A DNA stretch of 64,000 nucleotides from Lachnospiraceae bacterium (GCA_015056795.1 SVFO01000006.1:73658-137657), one strand, 5' to 3'. Shown: positions 34,983 through 43,972, numbered from the stretch's first letter. Notes: generated from the sequence alone by a model not told the origin. Numbers and translations are program-made.

Positions 34983-35306
34983 ATGAGTGTAATAAAGCCA
35001 TACTATCTTAATCAAAATGGATGGACTTCAGATGATTATTATGGGCTTCATAGATATTTGCATAGATTGTTTTTGCGTTATGACAAGAAGAAAGAAGAGA
35101 TACAAAGTATGGATATCAGTCAGATGACTGATGAAACTAAAGTTTTGATTTATTGTATTTTGAATTACTATAGTATGAATGATCTTATGCAGTTAAATAA
35201 CTTAAAATCGTTAGCTATTTGTACTCCGTTAAAAAAACCTTTAGTTCTTGGGAATCATAGTATAAAAAGTGTAAAAGTATATAATGATATGAATGTGATG
35301 TTATGA
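34983..35306 (+). CDS. Hypothetical protein, 107 residues
   Basis: Small soluble protein with its own promoter and an AAAGGATGTGAAAAC site. It has a tyrosine-rich start (KPYYLNQNGWTSDDYYGLHR) and a helical middle, and ends TPLKKPLVLGNHSIKS plus about 15 residues. No family was recognised. A 36-residue frame that looks like the start of a nucleotidyltransferase follows 11 bases later, so the pair may be a decayed two-gene defence or toxin-antitoxin unit; this is inference. The A/T content is higher than in neighbouring core genes. Confidence 0.55.
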   Translation: MSVIKPYYLNQNGWTSDDYYGLHRYLHRLFLRYDKKKEEIQSMDISQMTDETKVLIYCILNYYSMNDLMQLNNLKSLAICTPLKKPLVLGNHSIKSVKVYNDMNVML

Positions 35307-35317
35307 GGTGAGCACAT

Positions 35318-35428
35318 GTGAAAATATTAAATGCAGGATTAACTGAATATAATGAAGCATTGAAAAATCTTAATGATAAGCTGGTTGCAATAGGCAAATA
35401 TATAGAAGTTAGCGCGATTGGTAAATAA
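35318..35428 (+). pseudogene. Short remnant resembling the start of a DUF6036-type nucleotidyltransferase
   Basis: GTG 35318 follows TGAGGTGAGCACAT. The 36 residues include LNDKLVAIGKYIEVSAIGK, which resembles the first strand and AIGG motif of AbiEii/DUF6036-like nucleotidyltransferases; the frame stops exactly where the second Gly of that motif is expected. It is probably the 5' end of a lost gene. Likeness is short and should be held lightly. Confidence 0.4.
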
Positions 35429-35470
35429 CTTCCAAACCACTCGATCCCAAATGAATGAAGAATTTAACCC

Positions 35471-35491
35471 TTGGTACTAATTTGGTACTAA
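35471..35491 (+). repeat. Direct repeat TTGGTACTAA twice, 11 bases apart
   Basis: Copies at 35471-35480 and 35482-35491. About 160 bases on, GTTGC occurs four times (35654, 35665, 35778 excluded; 35678 and 35689), with spacings of 11, 13 and 11. The 400-base gap 35429-35830 otherwise holds only the MerR-type promoter. Helically phased short repeats could be recombinase arm sites of a lost element. Confidence 0.45.
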
Positions 35492-35738
35492 GAATCCTCA
35501 AAACGAGATGGAATGTGTATAATATGAATAAAAACTAAACAAATATGTTTAGAAATGATATAAAAAGAACTATGAATACATTTGAATTCTGCGAGTTCGA
35601 ATAGGAGAAAAATGCTCGAAATGCCCGAAAACACTGGATTTTTGGGAAGCGTGGTTGCAAATTGGTTGCAAAAATGTGTTGCCAGTTTGTTGCCGGAATG
35701 ATTTGAATATGTATTTTGAAATGGAGGTATAACTCCTC

Positions 35739-35769
35739 TTGACTCTCCCCTTAACTGTAATGTTATAAC
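35739..35769 (+). promoter_or_regulatory. MerR-type promoter with 19-bp spacer
   Basis: TTGACT (35739-35744) and TATAAC (35764-35769) are 19 bases apart, the over-long spacing that MerR activators correct by twisting DNA. It lies 62 bases before the MerR-family gene, so the gene is probably autoactivated with its ligand. Confidence 0.65.
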
Positions 35770-35830
35770 CAAGCTGTAAAGCAAAATAGTGCTGTTTCGC
35801 AGAACAAATTCGAAAGAAAGGTGTGCTGAT

Positions 35831-37021
35831 ATGTACAAGATTGGTGAATTATCACGGCTTTGCCGCATCCCGGTAAAAACACTGCGGTACTATGACAATG
35901 AAGGCGTGCTTGTTCCGGACGAAATTGACCGTTTTACGGGCTATCGCTACTATTCTGCCGCAAGGATTGCCGATTGCAATCGCATTATCTCACTCAAAGA
36001 GCTTGGTTTTTCTCTGGAGGAAATAAAAAAGCATCTGCATGCGGGTACGGACGAGGATATTTTTGCATTGGTAGATGCCAAGTGCGCAGAAATTGAGGAA
36101 AAATCAAAGGAACTTTCATTACAGTTGAAGAAACTAAATCACATTAGGAAATCATTATCGGAAGGGGAGAGGACTATGTTTCCTATGGCTATTCGAAGTG
36201 GTGACACCATTCGTGTCGCTTATCAAAGAAAGATGTATGTAACCAAAGCCGAGGCTGAGGCAACGCTTGCGCAAATGAAGGAGACCCTGCCAAAGCAATT
36301 GATTGGTGCACGTACTGTGATTGTGAACTATGAGATGGAATATCGTGAAAAAGACCTTGACCTTGCCATATGCGTGGAAATTACCGGCGGACTTGCAAAG
36401 TCTTTGGGATATGAGGAGAAGACGCTTACTTTTTCAGGAGAGCTGGCAACTTTGGTTTGCAAACGGGAGCAACTTGACGATGGCTATCAATCCATGCTGT
36501 CCCAAATTCACGAAATCGATTACCAAATCATTGGGGCTTCTTATGAAATCTATTACGAGGACGGAACGGTAGAACTGAAAATACCTGTATGTAAAAAGGT
36601 GAGATGTATGGATCCGATGATAGAAAGACAGGTATTTAAGAATGATGAAGCTGTCGTTGGTAAGTGGGAAATCCGAGACATTGTTCCAAGCAAAGAACAA
36701 TTTGTTTACGGATATCCGAAATGTCATGAGGCAGAAAATTCTGTTTGGCACGAACTGTATTTTCCAAAGGACGGGGAACCGTACTGGTTTCTTAAGGGAT
36801 GGACGAAGGGGTGTTTATATCTGGAGGCAACAATCCCGGAGCCGCATCTTGTGGCAAATCCTTACTCTATTGAATCTGTGAACGGACATATTATTATGTT
36901 TCTGGAAATACCACGCCGGTATGAAGACGGAAGCAGAGATGCTGTTCCGCAGTTACTGGTGTTTGAGAAGGTGTCTGATCAGCATTTCTTGGCAAAAGAT
37001 ATTCAAATCTCTGTTAATTGA
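35831..37021 (+). CDS. MerR-family regulator with GyrI-like effector domain and extra C-terminal domain
   Basis: Transcription regulator of 396 residues, starting at ATG 35831 after GAAAGGTGTGCTG; an in-frame ATG at 35789 has no site. Residues 1-70 are a MerR winged helix (MYKIGELSRLCRIPVKTLRY), 75-118 a dimerising coiled coil (CAEIEEKSKELSLQLKKLNH), and about 120-265 a GyrI-like ligand-binding domain as in BmrR. The last 130 residues (VVGKWEIRDIV, then WTKGCLYLE and NPYSIESVNG) look like a beta-rich lipocalin-like domain, seen in some clostridial MerR proteins. It probably senses a cytotoxic small molecule. No efflux gene lies beside it. Confidence 0.87.
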   Translation: MYKIGELSRLCRIPVKTLRYYDNEGVLVPDEIDRFTGYRYYSAARIADCNRIISLKELGFSLEEIKKHLHAGTDEDIFALVDAKCAEIEEKSKELSLQLKKLNHIRKSLSEGERTMFPMAIRSGDTIRVAYQRKMYVTKAEAEATLAQMKETLPKQLIGARTVIVNYEMEYREKDLDLAICVEITGGLAKSLGYEEKTLTFSGELATLVCKREQLDDGYQSMLSQIHEIDYQIIGASYEIYYEDGTVELKIPVCKKVRCMDPMIERQVFKNDEAVVGKWEIRDIVPSKEQFVYGYPKCHEAENSVWHELYFPKDGEPYWFLKGWTKGCLYLEATIPEPHLVANPYSIESVNGHIIMFLEIPRRYEDGSRDAVPQLLVFEKVSDQHFLAKDIQISVN

Positions 37022-37047
37022 GTGTTTGAATGAAGACTATAATTATC

Positions 37048-37686
37048 TCAGTTGAAGGCTGGTTCATCCAGTCGCTTCTTGTATGTGTCTCCCCCTGTTA
37101 GTCGCCGTCCAAAGCAAGCTAACAGAACTGGAGACACATTTTTTATTGCCCTTTTTATGCCGTTTCTCTTCAGGAAGAACCATTCGTAAAGCTGTCTTGC
37201 CAAATCGGATATCTGTCTCATTAGGTAATGATTTTTTAGTGCATTGGCATCGTGACTACAGGCGCGCGTTATGTCTCCGTCCCAGTTTTTCTGCCTGTTG
37301 AAGCCTTCGTTTTCTATCTTCCAGCGCAGCCTTACGATTCCTGCAAGTGAACTGACCAGACCATCCCCGAGCCGTAGCTTAGCTTCCAAGACATCAATGT
37401 GATAGTTTATCCTCTCGTTCTCCGTCGCCCTGTCATAATGCCGTTCCAGATATTCGTTTTCCGTCACGTGATGCGGCAGATACTTCCATTTCCCGCATCC
37501 CATAATGCCAGACAGGTTGCCAGAGATCTTCTTGTTGTTGAACGCCTGCGTCATGCCCTGCATGCTCACGATTCCGGCAATTCCTTTGAAGTACATTTGA
37601 CCCAACATCATTCTGTTGGGATAAGTGATGTAGCACGGATTGCGTGGATCAGCCGTTTTTTCGAACAGCTCAAACAAATCCGGCAT
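37048..37686 (-). mobile_element. Internally deleted transposase remnant (IS4/ISNCY-like)
   Basis: Minus-strand frame of 212 residues. The first 55 match the start of a DDE transposase (YPNRMMLGQMYFKGIAGIV), and the last 120 match its end (RWKIENEGFNRQKNWDGD, then HDANALKNHYLMRQI). The YREK-like end region is present, but the central DDE core of about 200 residues is missing, with the frame kept. No terminal inverted repeats were found. It interrupts or abuts the 5' end of the ATP-binding gene on the other strand. Confidence 0.75.
37083..37144 (+). terminator. Strong hairpin with T-run, after MerR gene
   Basis: ATGTGTCTCC (37083-37092) pairs with GGAGACACAT (37130-37139), and inside it CTGTTAG (37095-37101) with CTAACAG (37119-37125); six T follow. 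It can end the MerR transcript. It lies inside the end of the transposase remnant on the other strand, so IS sequence supplies the terminator. Confidence 0.75.
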
Positions 37687-38389
37687 GAATTATCTCTGTA
37701 CTTTGCAAAGCTCCGCCAATGCGTTTTTTCTCTTTTGGCGGATTCTCGCTCCTGTATTCTTGGATTATATCCTGAATCGTATCAATTGGAGAGGAGAAAT
37801 AGGGACAAGAAAACGAAAAGAAATACCTGAGATACCGGAAGAAGCAATACGAGAAATCATAGTAAATGCTTTTGCTCATGCAGACTATGAAACGGTGCCT
37901 GAAATTGAAATCGGCATTCATCCAGGCAAAGTGGAGATATATAATCCTGGGTCATTTCCGGACGAACTGACGCCATTGGATTTTATATCACGGAATCTCC
38001 CGTCATATAAAAGAAATAGGCTTATTTTGGATATCTTGTTCAGATGTAAAGATGTTGAAAAATCAGGAACCGGATTCCAACGTGTAAATGATTTTTGCAA
38101 ACAGCAAAATATAACGTGGAATTATAGAAAAGAGGCATATGGATTCTTCTTCGAATTTATCAGGACAAATGTCCAGATAAATGTCCAGATAAATGCGGAG
38201 CTTACAGAGGCGGAGCAGGTCATTTTCAATTTAATTCAGAATAATGAGGGGATTTCCAAGGCTGAGATGGCTATAAGGATTGGAAAATCTGAGAAAACAG
38301 TTCAGAGGCTTATATCATCACTCACGAAGAAGCAGGTGATTGAAAGGGAAGGCTCCAATAAATCAGGTAGTTGGAAAATAAGAGAATGA
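37640..38389 (+). pseudogene. 5'-truncated ATP-binding regulator (HATPase_c_4 domain plus winged helix)
   Basis: The frame runs from 37640, but family likeness begins near 37755; before that it is antisense transposase sequence. The real part has IPEEAIREIIVNAFAHADY, VEIYNPGSFPDEL, KRNRLILDILF and VEKSGTGFQRV, the marks of the GHKL-type ATPase domain found C-terminal to AlbA_2 (AAA_4) domains. A winged helix follows (GISKAEMAIRIGKSEKTVQ). The AlbA_2 DNA-binding part of about 200 residues is gone. It may still be read, but not as the original protein. Confidence 0.7.
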
Positions 38390-38500
38390 GAATCTCAATT
38401 ACGCTTTTTGTAAAGCGCAAAATAAAGCGCAATAAAGCGCAGAGAGGTATGCTGACGAATTGCTGCTTGCTAGAGAATGCAAATAACAGAGGTGATACAG

Positions 38501-38881
38501 GTGAAAGACTTTACCATAAACGAGATGCAGGAAATGCAAAGCGCCTGGAAAGCAAATGGACGATAAGCATTATATTGGTTTTTATAACAATAAAGATTTG
38601 ATTGCCGTAATGGATTTGATTGAAAGATTCCCGAACGAGAATACCACGTTTATAGGCTTTTTTATGACGGATGTATCAATTCAAAAACATGGAGTGGGAC
38701 TAAAATAATTACAGAGCTTTGTGAGAAACTGAAATGCAATGGGTATTCTTCTGTTAGGCTTGGATGGGTTAAAGGAAGTCTGCAGGCAGAACATTTTTGG
38801 AAGAAAAACGGCTTTGCTGAAACAGGTGTAGAGAGTAAGACTGAAAATTATATAGTAACCATAGCGCAGAGGGTATTATAG
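38501..38881 (+). pseudogene. Chimeric pseudogene: MazG-like start joined to broken GNAT
   Basis: GTG 38501 follows AGAGGTGATACAG and opens with KDFTINEMQEMQSAW, which matches the start of MazG-like nucleotide pyrophosphohydrolases; that frame stops after 21 residues. From 38556 another frame reads MDDKHYIGFYNNKDLIAVMD and FIGFFMTDVSIQKHGVG, a relative of the GNAT half of the gene at 29271, and stops at 38708. One missing base near 38699 puts the remainder (IITELCEKLK, then VRLGWVKG and AEHFWKKNGFAETG) in a third frame that ends at TAG 38881, one base before the next gene. Short AAAGCGCA repeats occur at 38415-38441. Confidence 0.75.
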
Positions 38882-39331
38882 ATGAGTAAAGAGATAATCA
38901 TTGTAGAAGAAAAATATGTTGATAAAAAACAGCGTATTGCTAGAGAAATACTAGAGGCATTGCCTGACTGGTTTGGAATTCCTGAAGCCAGAGAACAGTA
39001 CATAAAAGAAAGCGCAAATCAGTCATTCTTTGCAGCGTATGATTCGAATAAACCTATTGGTTTTCTTTGCCTTAAAGAGACCGGTAAAGAAACTGTTGAA
39101 CTTTCTGTTATGGGAGTGCTGAAAGATTATCACAGAAAAGGTGTGGGCAGAATGCTTTTTAAGAAGGCTAAGGAATCAGCTCTTCAATCAGGGTACTCTT
39201 TTATACAGGTTAAGACGGTTCAGATGGGACGATACGAAGATTATGATGCTACGAACCATTTTTATCTGTCCCTCGGGTTCAAAGAGTTTGAAGATTTGAT
39301 AACATTAGCTGATGCAGTCCATGTGATATAG
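38882..39331 (+). CDS. GNAT family N-acetyltransferase, C-terminally altered paralogue
   Basis: Acetyltransferase of 149 residues starting directly behind the stop of the GNAT pseudogene. It is a paralogue of the gene at 27239: ILEALPDWFGIPE, IGFLCLKETGKETVEL and MGVLKDYHRKGVGR are shared almost exactly, with the acetyl-CoA loop intact. After GFKEFE it changes to DLITLADAVHVI and lacks the FPTLWDEWNPCQ ending. At DNA level about 54 bases of the paralogue's end are absent, and both continue with TTTGATAACA. The end is therefore probably a deletion read in a new frame. It may still fold. Confidence 0.75.
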   Translation: MSKEIIIVEEKYVDKKQRIAREILEALPDWFGIPEAREQYIKESANQSFFAAYDSNKPIGFLCLKETGKETVELSVMGVLKDYHRKGVGRMLFKKAKESALQSGYSFIQVKTVQMGRYEDYDATNHFYLSLGFKEFEDLITLADAVHVI

Positions 39332-39425
39332 ACAGCTGAAACCAAATGAAGTCAAATCGTGACAGATAACCCTAACAAAAATGTTTAAGATACAGGTTAA
39401 GTTAGGGAATTCGAATAATTCCTTA

Positions 39426-39470
39426 ATCCCTGCAAAGCCTTTGATAACGGCTTTGTAGGGATTTTTTTAT
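39426..39470 (+). terminator. Rho-independent terminator closing the accessory region
   Basis: ATCCCTGCAAAGCC (39426-39439) pairs with GGCTTTGTAGGGAT (39449-39462; one G-T-type mismatch), followed by six T. The loop is TTTGATAAC. The rest of the gap 39332-39657 holds the promoter at 39605 and nothing else recognisable. Confidence 0.85.
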
Positions 39471-39604
39471 GAAGACGGGGCGATTACTACCATTTTTCCA
39501 ATCATGCCCAGATGATCCCGTTCATGAGATAAAAAGCTCTGGAAATATCTAAGAAAACTTGTGCCGCCAATTCCGAGTTTTCGGTGTTTTCGATTAGGCC
39601 AGAA

Positions 39605-39633
39605 TTGACCGAGGTCTCCGTTTTTGATATAAT
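39605..39633 (+). promoter_or_regulatory. Promoter of amino-acid importer operon, GTYTCC-spacer type
   Basis: TTGACC (39605-39610) and TATAAT (39628-39633) are 17 bases apart. The spacer GAGGTCTCCGTTTTTGA resembles the spacers at 56926-56942 and 63661-63677 (shared GT(C/T)TCC, then TTTGATATA). The start codon lies 25 bases after the -10. Confidence 0.7.
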
Positions 39634-39657
39634 TAAATTCAATAAAGGGGGAACCAG

Positions 39658-41238
39658 ATGAAACGAAAAATCTATATTGTTGATGTGATAATTATCATTT
39701 CTCTCTTGTTATTTATCGGATGTCTACTTTTTCCTATTCTATTTCCTGCCAAGGCTGAGGTGGGTAGGATTGCAGATGAAAACGGGGATGGGCAGGTCAC
39801 TCTGGCAGATTATTCCGGAAAGAGGGTCGGTGCGATCACGGGAGTAAATTATGACCAAATTGTTGAAGATTGTATTCCGGGAGCTATCATCGAATATTAT
39901 TCCAGCTTTCCTGACCTTGTGATTGCCCTGAAGTCTGGACTGGTTGATGCCTTCATCGTTGATGGACCTTCCTTGGACGCCATTATGATGGAGGATCCGA
40001 CGATTGGCAGGGTTCCCGAGCCAATGTCCACGTGGCTGATGTCCTTTGCCTTTTCCGAAAAAAGCAAAATCCATGGGCTTCGTGATCAGATGAACGAATT
40101 CCTGAAGATGAGCAGGGAAAACGGCGTCATGACGGAAATCGAGAACATATGGTTTGGAAAAGATGACAGCGTGAAGGTCATACCACCGCTGGAAAACCTT
40201 TCTGCCGAGAACGGTACGGTTCAGGTTGCCTTGGAAACCACATATGCTCCGATTGTTTATGTCAAGGAACAGAAGGTCGTTGGCTATGAAGCAGACATTC
40301 TTTATCGCTTCTGCGAGTACTATCATTATGGACTTGAGTTTATGGACATGCAGTACGACGCGGTGCTGCCAGCAGTCATTTCAGGAAAGTGCGACATTGG
40401 TGCGTCGGGGCTGGAGTACGACGAAGAACATGCGGAATCCGTCAGCATGTCCGATCCACACATGGAAGCAGATAGCTCCCTTGCAGTTCCGATGTCTGAC
40501 TTGGTCGGAGAATCGTTTATAGAGGAGCGTGGTACGCTGTGGGAGAGAATTTGCAGCAGCATGGAAAAGAATCTTTTTCATGAGTCACGCTGGAAGCTGA
40601 TTGTGCAAGGTATTGGTACGACCTGCATGATTACGGTTTTATCTGCCCTGTTTGGTACGCTCCTAGCCTTTGGAATGTGCCTGCTTCGCAGGACGCAAAG
40701 CTATCTTGCGAACCCGCTGTGTGATGCATATATTCGATTCTTCCAGGGCATTCCATTGGTGGTGCTTTTGATGATTCTGTTCTATGTGGTTTTTAGCAGC
40801 TCCAATTTGAAAGCCGTATGGGTTGCCGTGATCGGATTTGCCCTATGCTTTTCAGCGAACGCCGCAGAGATCATGCAGTCTGGCTTAAACAGCATTGACC
40901 GCGGTCAGGAGGAGGCAGCCCTGGCCTTGGGATATACTAGAACCCAGGCGTTTTTCCGATTTCTCTTTCCGCAGGCAGCGATCCGTTTTCTGCCAGTCTA
41001 TCGAGGGGGACTGGTGAGTCTCTTAAACGATACCTCGGTCGCTGGCTACATCGCCGTTCAGGACCTGACTAAGATGAGTGATATCGTCCGCAGCAGAAGC
41101 TACGAGGCTTTCCTGCCTTTGATTTTGACAACGATCATTTACTTTGTGTTGGCCCGCTTCATCACCATGGGCGTGAATGCTTTACTGAAGTCCCTCCTTC
41201 CAAAGCGGATGAATGACGCAGGGAAGGGCAAGGATTGA
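39658..41238 (+). CDS. Amino-acid ABC transporter: binding domain (swapped lobes) fused to permease
   Basis: One-piece binding protein plus permease of 526 residues, for polar amino acid uptake. Residues 8-30 form a signal anchor. The SBP_bac_3 fold is present with its halves in swapped order: first what is normally the second lobe (DYSGKRVGAITGVNYD, then LVDAFIVDGPS and IENIWFG), then the usual first lobe (NGTVQVALETTYAPIVYV, then VVGYEADILYRFCE and ASGLEYDEEHAESV). From about residue 300 a GlnP/HisM-type permease follows, with RFFQGIPLVVLLMIL and the EAA loop EEAALALGYTRTQAF then FPQAAI. The start follows AAAGGGGGAACCAG. A paralogue overlaps next. Confidence 0.88.
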   Translation: MKRKIYIVDVIIIISLLLFIGCLLFPILFPAKAEVGRIADENGDGQVTLADYSGKRVGAITGVNYDQIVEDCIPGAIIEYYSSFPDLVIALKSGLVDAFIVDGPSLDAIMMEDPTIGRVPEPMSTWLMSFAFSEKSKIHGLRDQMNEFLKMSRENGVMTEIENIWFGKDDSVKVIPPLENLSAENGTVQVALETTYAPIVYVKEQKVVGYEADILYRFCEYYHYGLEFMDMQYDAVLPAVISGKCDIGASGLEYDEEHAESVSMSDPHMEADSSLAVPMSDLVGESFIEERGTLWERICSSMEKNLFHESRWKLIVQGIGTTCMITVLSALFGTLLAFGMCLLRRTQSYLANPLCDAYIRFFQGIPLVVLLMILFYVVFSSSNLKAVWVAVIGFALCFSANAAEIMQSGLNSIDRGQEEAALALGYTRTQAFFRFLFPQAAIRFLPVYRGGLVSLLNDTSVAGYIAVQDLTKMSDIVRSRSYEAFLPLILTTIIYFVLARFITMGVNALLKSLLPKRMNDAGKGKD

Positions 41239-41267
41239 TAAAATATCTTATCGATGGAGGAAGCAGG

Positions 41268-42884
41268 ATGAATAGGAAAGGGAGCAGACAATACAGACGA
41301 TTTCTTATGCCTGTGCTTCTTTTGACATTGCTTTTATTTGCGGGCTGCGCTCAAAAAGAAGGGGAAAATACTGCGATGGGGCAGGGGCAAAGCACTACCG
41401 CGACAAAGGAAAAGGAGGCGGAGCTCCAGGAGTATTCCGACCTGAGCGGGAAAACAATCTCCATGCTGACGGGTGCACCCTTTGAAGAGCTTGCACGCAG
41501 CAAGAATGAGAACATTGCTGACTTCACTTTTTTTAACAACACGCCAGACATGCTCTTGGCGCTGGAGGCAGGAAAGACGGATGCGGTACTGATTAATAAT
41601 GCCATTGCCGCGCTGGCGGCGAATCGCAATGAAAAGCTTGCAGTGTTTCCCCAAAACCTTCAGGACAGCGTTTTTGGCATTGCCTTTCGGAAGAATGACC
41701 CTGCGCGGGATGAGTGGCAGAAGGCCTATGATTTAATCACCGAGGAAGAGAAGCAGGCTCTTTGGGAGAAGTGGACGGGTTCGGATGAGAGCGCAAAGGT
41801 GCTGCCAGAGCAGAGCTGGCCTGGCTCGAACGGAACGGTTCAGGCTGCGGTTTGTGATACGCTGGAGCCAATGAGCTACGCCGGGGAAGGCGGTAAGCTG
41901 ATAGGCTTCGACGTCGAGATGATTCTTCTGATGGCGGAGAAGCTGGACGTCCACGTAGAATTCACGGGCATGGAATTCGCCGCGATCCTTGCCACCGTGC
42001 AGTCGGGCAAGGCGACGCTCGGAGCGGGCTCCATCATTGTCACGAATGAGAGAAGGGAGCTTGTCGATTTTATAGAATATTACCCTGCGGCATTTGTCCT
42101 GATCGTTCGTGCGAAGCAGTCAGAAAATGTTGCAGGGGATCAGTCTCCGGAGAGTGAGGACGAAGGGGGCATTTGGAACTCGATCGCGGGCAGCTTTGAA
42201 AGAACGTTTCTGCGGGAAAATCGTTGGCGGCTTTTCCTGCAGGGAATTGGCACGACGCTGTTGATTGCGGTCCTGTCCATCCTGTTTGGCACGATCTTGG
42301 GATTCCTTGTGTTCATGCTTTGCAGAAATGGAAATCCCGTGGCAAATTCCATTACACGATTTTTTATTTGGCTCGTCCGTGGAATGCCAGTGGTCGTGCT
42401 GTTGATGATCTTGTACTATATTATCTTTGGCAAGGTTTCCATCTCTGGCACGACGGTATCGGTGATCGCCTTTACGCTGGTATTTGGATCAGGCGTATAT
42501 GGAATGATTAAGGCTGGCGTGGGCGCCGTGGATCTGGGACAGCTCGAGGCGGCCTATGCTCTCGGCTACACCAATCGGCAGGCATTTTATCGCGTGATTT
42601 TACCGCAGGCACTGCCCCATTTCATGCCGGCGTATAAGAGCTCCATTACGGACATTATTAAGGCGACTGCCATCGTGGGCTATGTTGCCGTGCAGGACCT
42701 GACGAAGATGGGAGACATTGTCCGCAGCCGAACGCTGGAGGCATTCTTCCCGCTGATTGCCGTTGCGGTGATCTATTTCATCTTGGCAGCGATTTTGACC
42801 TGGATCGTAAAACGCATCGAATTTTGCATTGACCCGAAGCATCGGTCGACGGAGGCCATTCAGAAGGAGGTTGAGGAAGTATGA
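41268..42884 (+). CDS. Amino-acid ABC transporter: lipoprotein binding domain (swapped lobes) fused to permease
   Basis: Paralogue of the previous gene, 538 residues from ATG 41268, which follows GATGGAGGAAGCAGG (a TTG at 41235 in the same frame overlaps the previous stop). Here the N-terminus is a lipoprotein signal with lipobox FAGC. The lobe order is again swapped: [18 protein letters not shown], then [10 protein letters not shown], and only afterwards [33 protein letters not shown] and ITVTNERR-like [13 protein letters not shown]. The permease shows [15 protein letters not shown] and [14 protein letters not shown] then LPQALP. Both permeases probably form a heterodimer with the ATPase at 42881, whose start overlaps this stop. 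Confidence 0.88.
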   Translation: MNRKGSRQYRRFLMPVLLLTLLLFAGCAQKEGENTAMGQGQSTTATKEKEAELQEYSDLSGKTISMLTGAPFEELARSKNENIADFTFFNNTPDMLLALEAGKTDAVLINNAIAALAANRNEKLAVFPQNLQDSVFGIAFRKNDPARDEWQKAYDLITEEEKQALWEKWTGSDESAKVLPEQSWPGSNGTVQAAVCDTLEPMSYAGEGGKLIGFDVEMILLMAEKLDVHVEFTGMEFAAILATVQSGKATLGAGSIIVTNERRELVDFIEYYPAAFVLIVRAKQSENVAGDQSPESEDEGGIWNSIAGSFERTFLRENRWRLFLQGIGTTLLIAVLSILFGTILGFLVFMLCRNGNPVANSITRFFIWLVRGMPVVVLLMILYYIIFGKVSISGTTVSVIAFTLVFGSGVYGMIKAGVGAVDLGQLEAAYALGYTNRQAFYRVILPQALPHFMPAYKSSITDIIKATAIVGYVAVQDLTKMGDIVRSRTLEAFFPLIAVAVIYFILAAILTWIVKRIEFCIDPKHRSTEAIQKEVEEV

Positions 42885-43972
42885 TCGAACTGAAGCATCT
42901 ACAAAAGAAATATCCGAATGTCACTCCTTTGGAGGATGTCAGTACTGTGATCAATGATGGAGACGTGATCTCCGTCATCGGACCGTCTGGCACGGGAAAA
43001 TCGACCTTGATTCGCTGCATCAATATGTTGGAGCGCCCGACGAGCGGGCAGATCCTTTTTAACGGCGTGGACATTACGGATCCCAAATATGATTTGACGC
43101 AGGCCAGACGGCGGATGGGCATGGTGTTTCAATCCTTTAACCTGTTTGGGCATTTGACCGTAATCGAAAACCTGATGATGGCCCCCATGGATCTTCTGAA
43201 AAAGTCGAAGCAAGAGGCATACGAGAATGGAATTGCGCTTTTAAAGCGCGTGGGTCTTGCGGGGCGCGAGTATCAGTACCCCGACCAGCTCTCCGGCGGA
43301 CAAAAGCAGAGAGTCGCCATCGCAAGAACCCTTGCCATGGATCCCGAAGTGATCTTGTTGGATGAGCCTACCAGCGCGCTGGATCCTGCCATGGTGGGCG
43401 AGGTGCAGACCGTCATCAGGGATCTTTCCCAGACGGGGAAGACCATGCTGATCGTGACCCATGAGATGCAGTTTGCCCGCGCCATCAGTAACCGGGTCTT
43501 CTATATGGATCAGGGCGGAATTTACGAGGATGGCACGCCCGATCAGATTTTCGACCATCCACAAAAGGAATTGACCAGACGTTTTATTCGTAAGCTGAAG
43601 GTGCTGGAAATCAGCATTGATGCCAAGGAGTACGATTTCCTTGGCGCAGGCTCGGAAATCAATCGCTACTGCTTTAAGAACGACATTGCAGCTCGCATGA
43701 AATATCGCATTCACAGTGTCTTTGAGGAGCTTGTGCAGCAGATCCTTATGCCCGTATTGCCTGAGCCGAAGCTGAAGTTTACTGCGGAATATTCTGAGGC
43801 AGAAAAGAGGATCATGATTACGGTTTTATATAACGGTCCCGCCTTTGACCCTGCGGCCTCAGACAATACGCTCTCTTATACCATGCTAAAGGGTATTGCT
43901 GCAGACCTTCAGCATTCCGCCATGGATGAGGATGGGTTTACGAATAGATTTCAGTGCATGATCGAGGAATAA
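42881..43972 (+). CDS. Amino-acid ABC transporter ATPase with C-terminal RsbW/GHKL-like domain
   Basis: GlnQ-type ATPase of 363 residues, starting in a four-base overlap with the permease gene after AGAAGGAGGTTGAGGAA. Walker A is GPSGTGKST, the signature LSGGQKQR and Walker [14 protein letters not shown]. The usual domain ends near residue 243. About 120 residues follow that resemble a histidine-kinase/anti-sigma ATPase fold: N-box-like [14 protein letters not shown]-box-like [12 protein letters not shown], and [19 protein letters not shown] as the helix before the last strand. The Asp of the G1 box is Asn here, so ATP binding may be lost. The fused domain may regulate transport; that is inference. 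Confidence 0.87.
   Translation: MIELKHLQKKYPNVTPLEDVSTVINDGDVISVIGPSGTGKSTLIRCINMLERPTSGQILFNGVDITDPKYDLTQARRRMGMVFQSFNLFGHLTVIENLMMAPMDLLKKSKQEAYENGIALLKRVGLAGREYQYPDQLSGGQKQRVAIARTLAMDPEVILLDEPTSALDPAMVGEVQTVIRDLSQTGKTMLIVTHEMQFARAISNRVFYMDQGGIYEDGTPDQIFDHPQKELTRRFIRKLKVLEISIDAKEYDFLGAGSEINRYCFKNDIAARMKYRIHSVFEELVQQILMPVLPEPKLKFTAEYSEAEKRIMITVLYNGPAFDPAASDNTLSYTMLKGIAADLQHSAMDEDGFTNRFQCMIEE

Noticed and set aside
35488-35868. A 126-codon minus-strand frame upstream of the MerR gene
   Set aside because: No ribosome site or family features, and it covers the MerR promoter and start.
39770-39830. Dockerin-like or calcium-binding motif in the first amino-acid binding protein (ENGDGQVTLADYSG)
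   Set aside because: A single motif without the dockerin duplication; DYSGKRVGAITG is the normal lobe start of an SBP_bac_3 fold.
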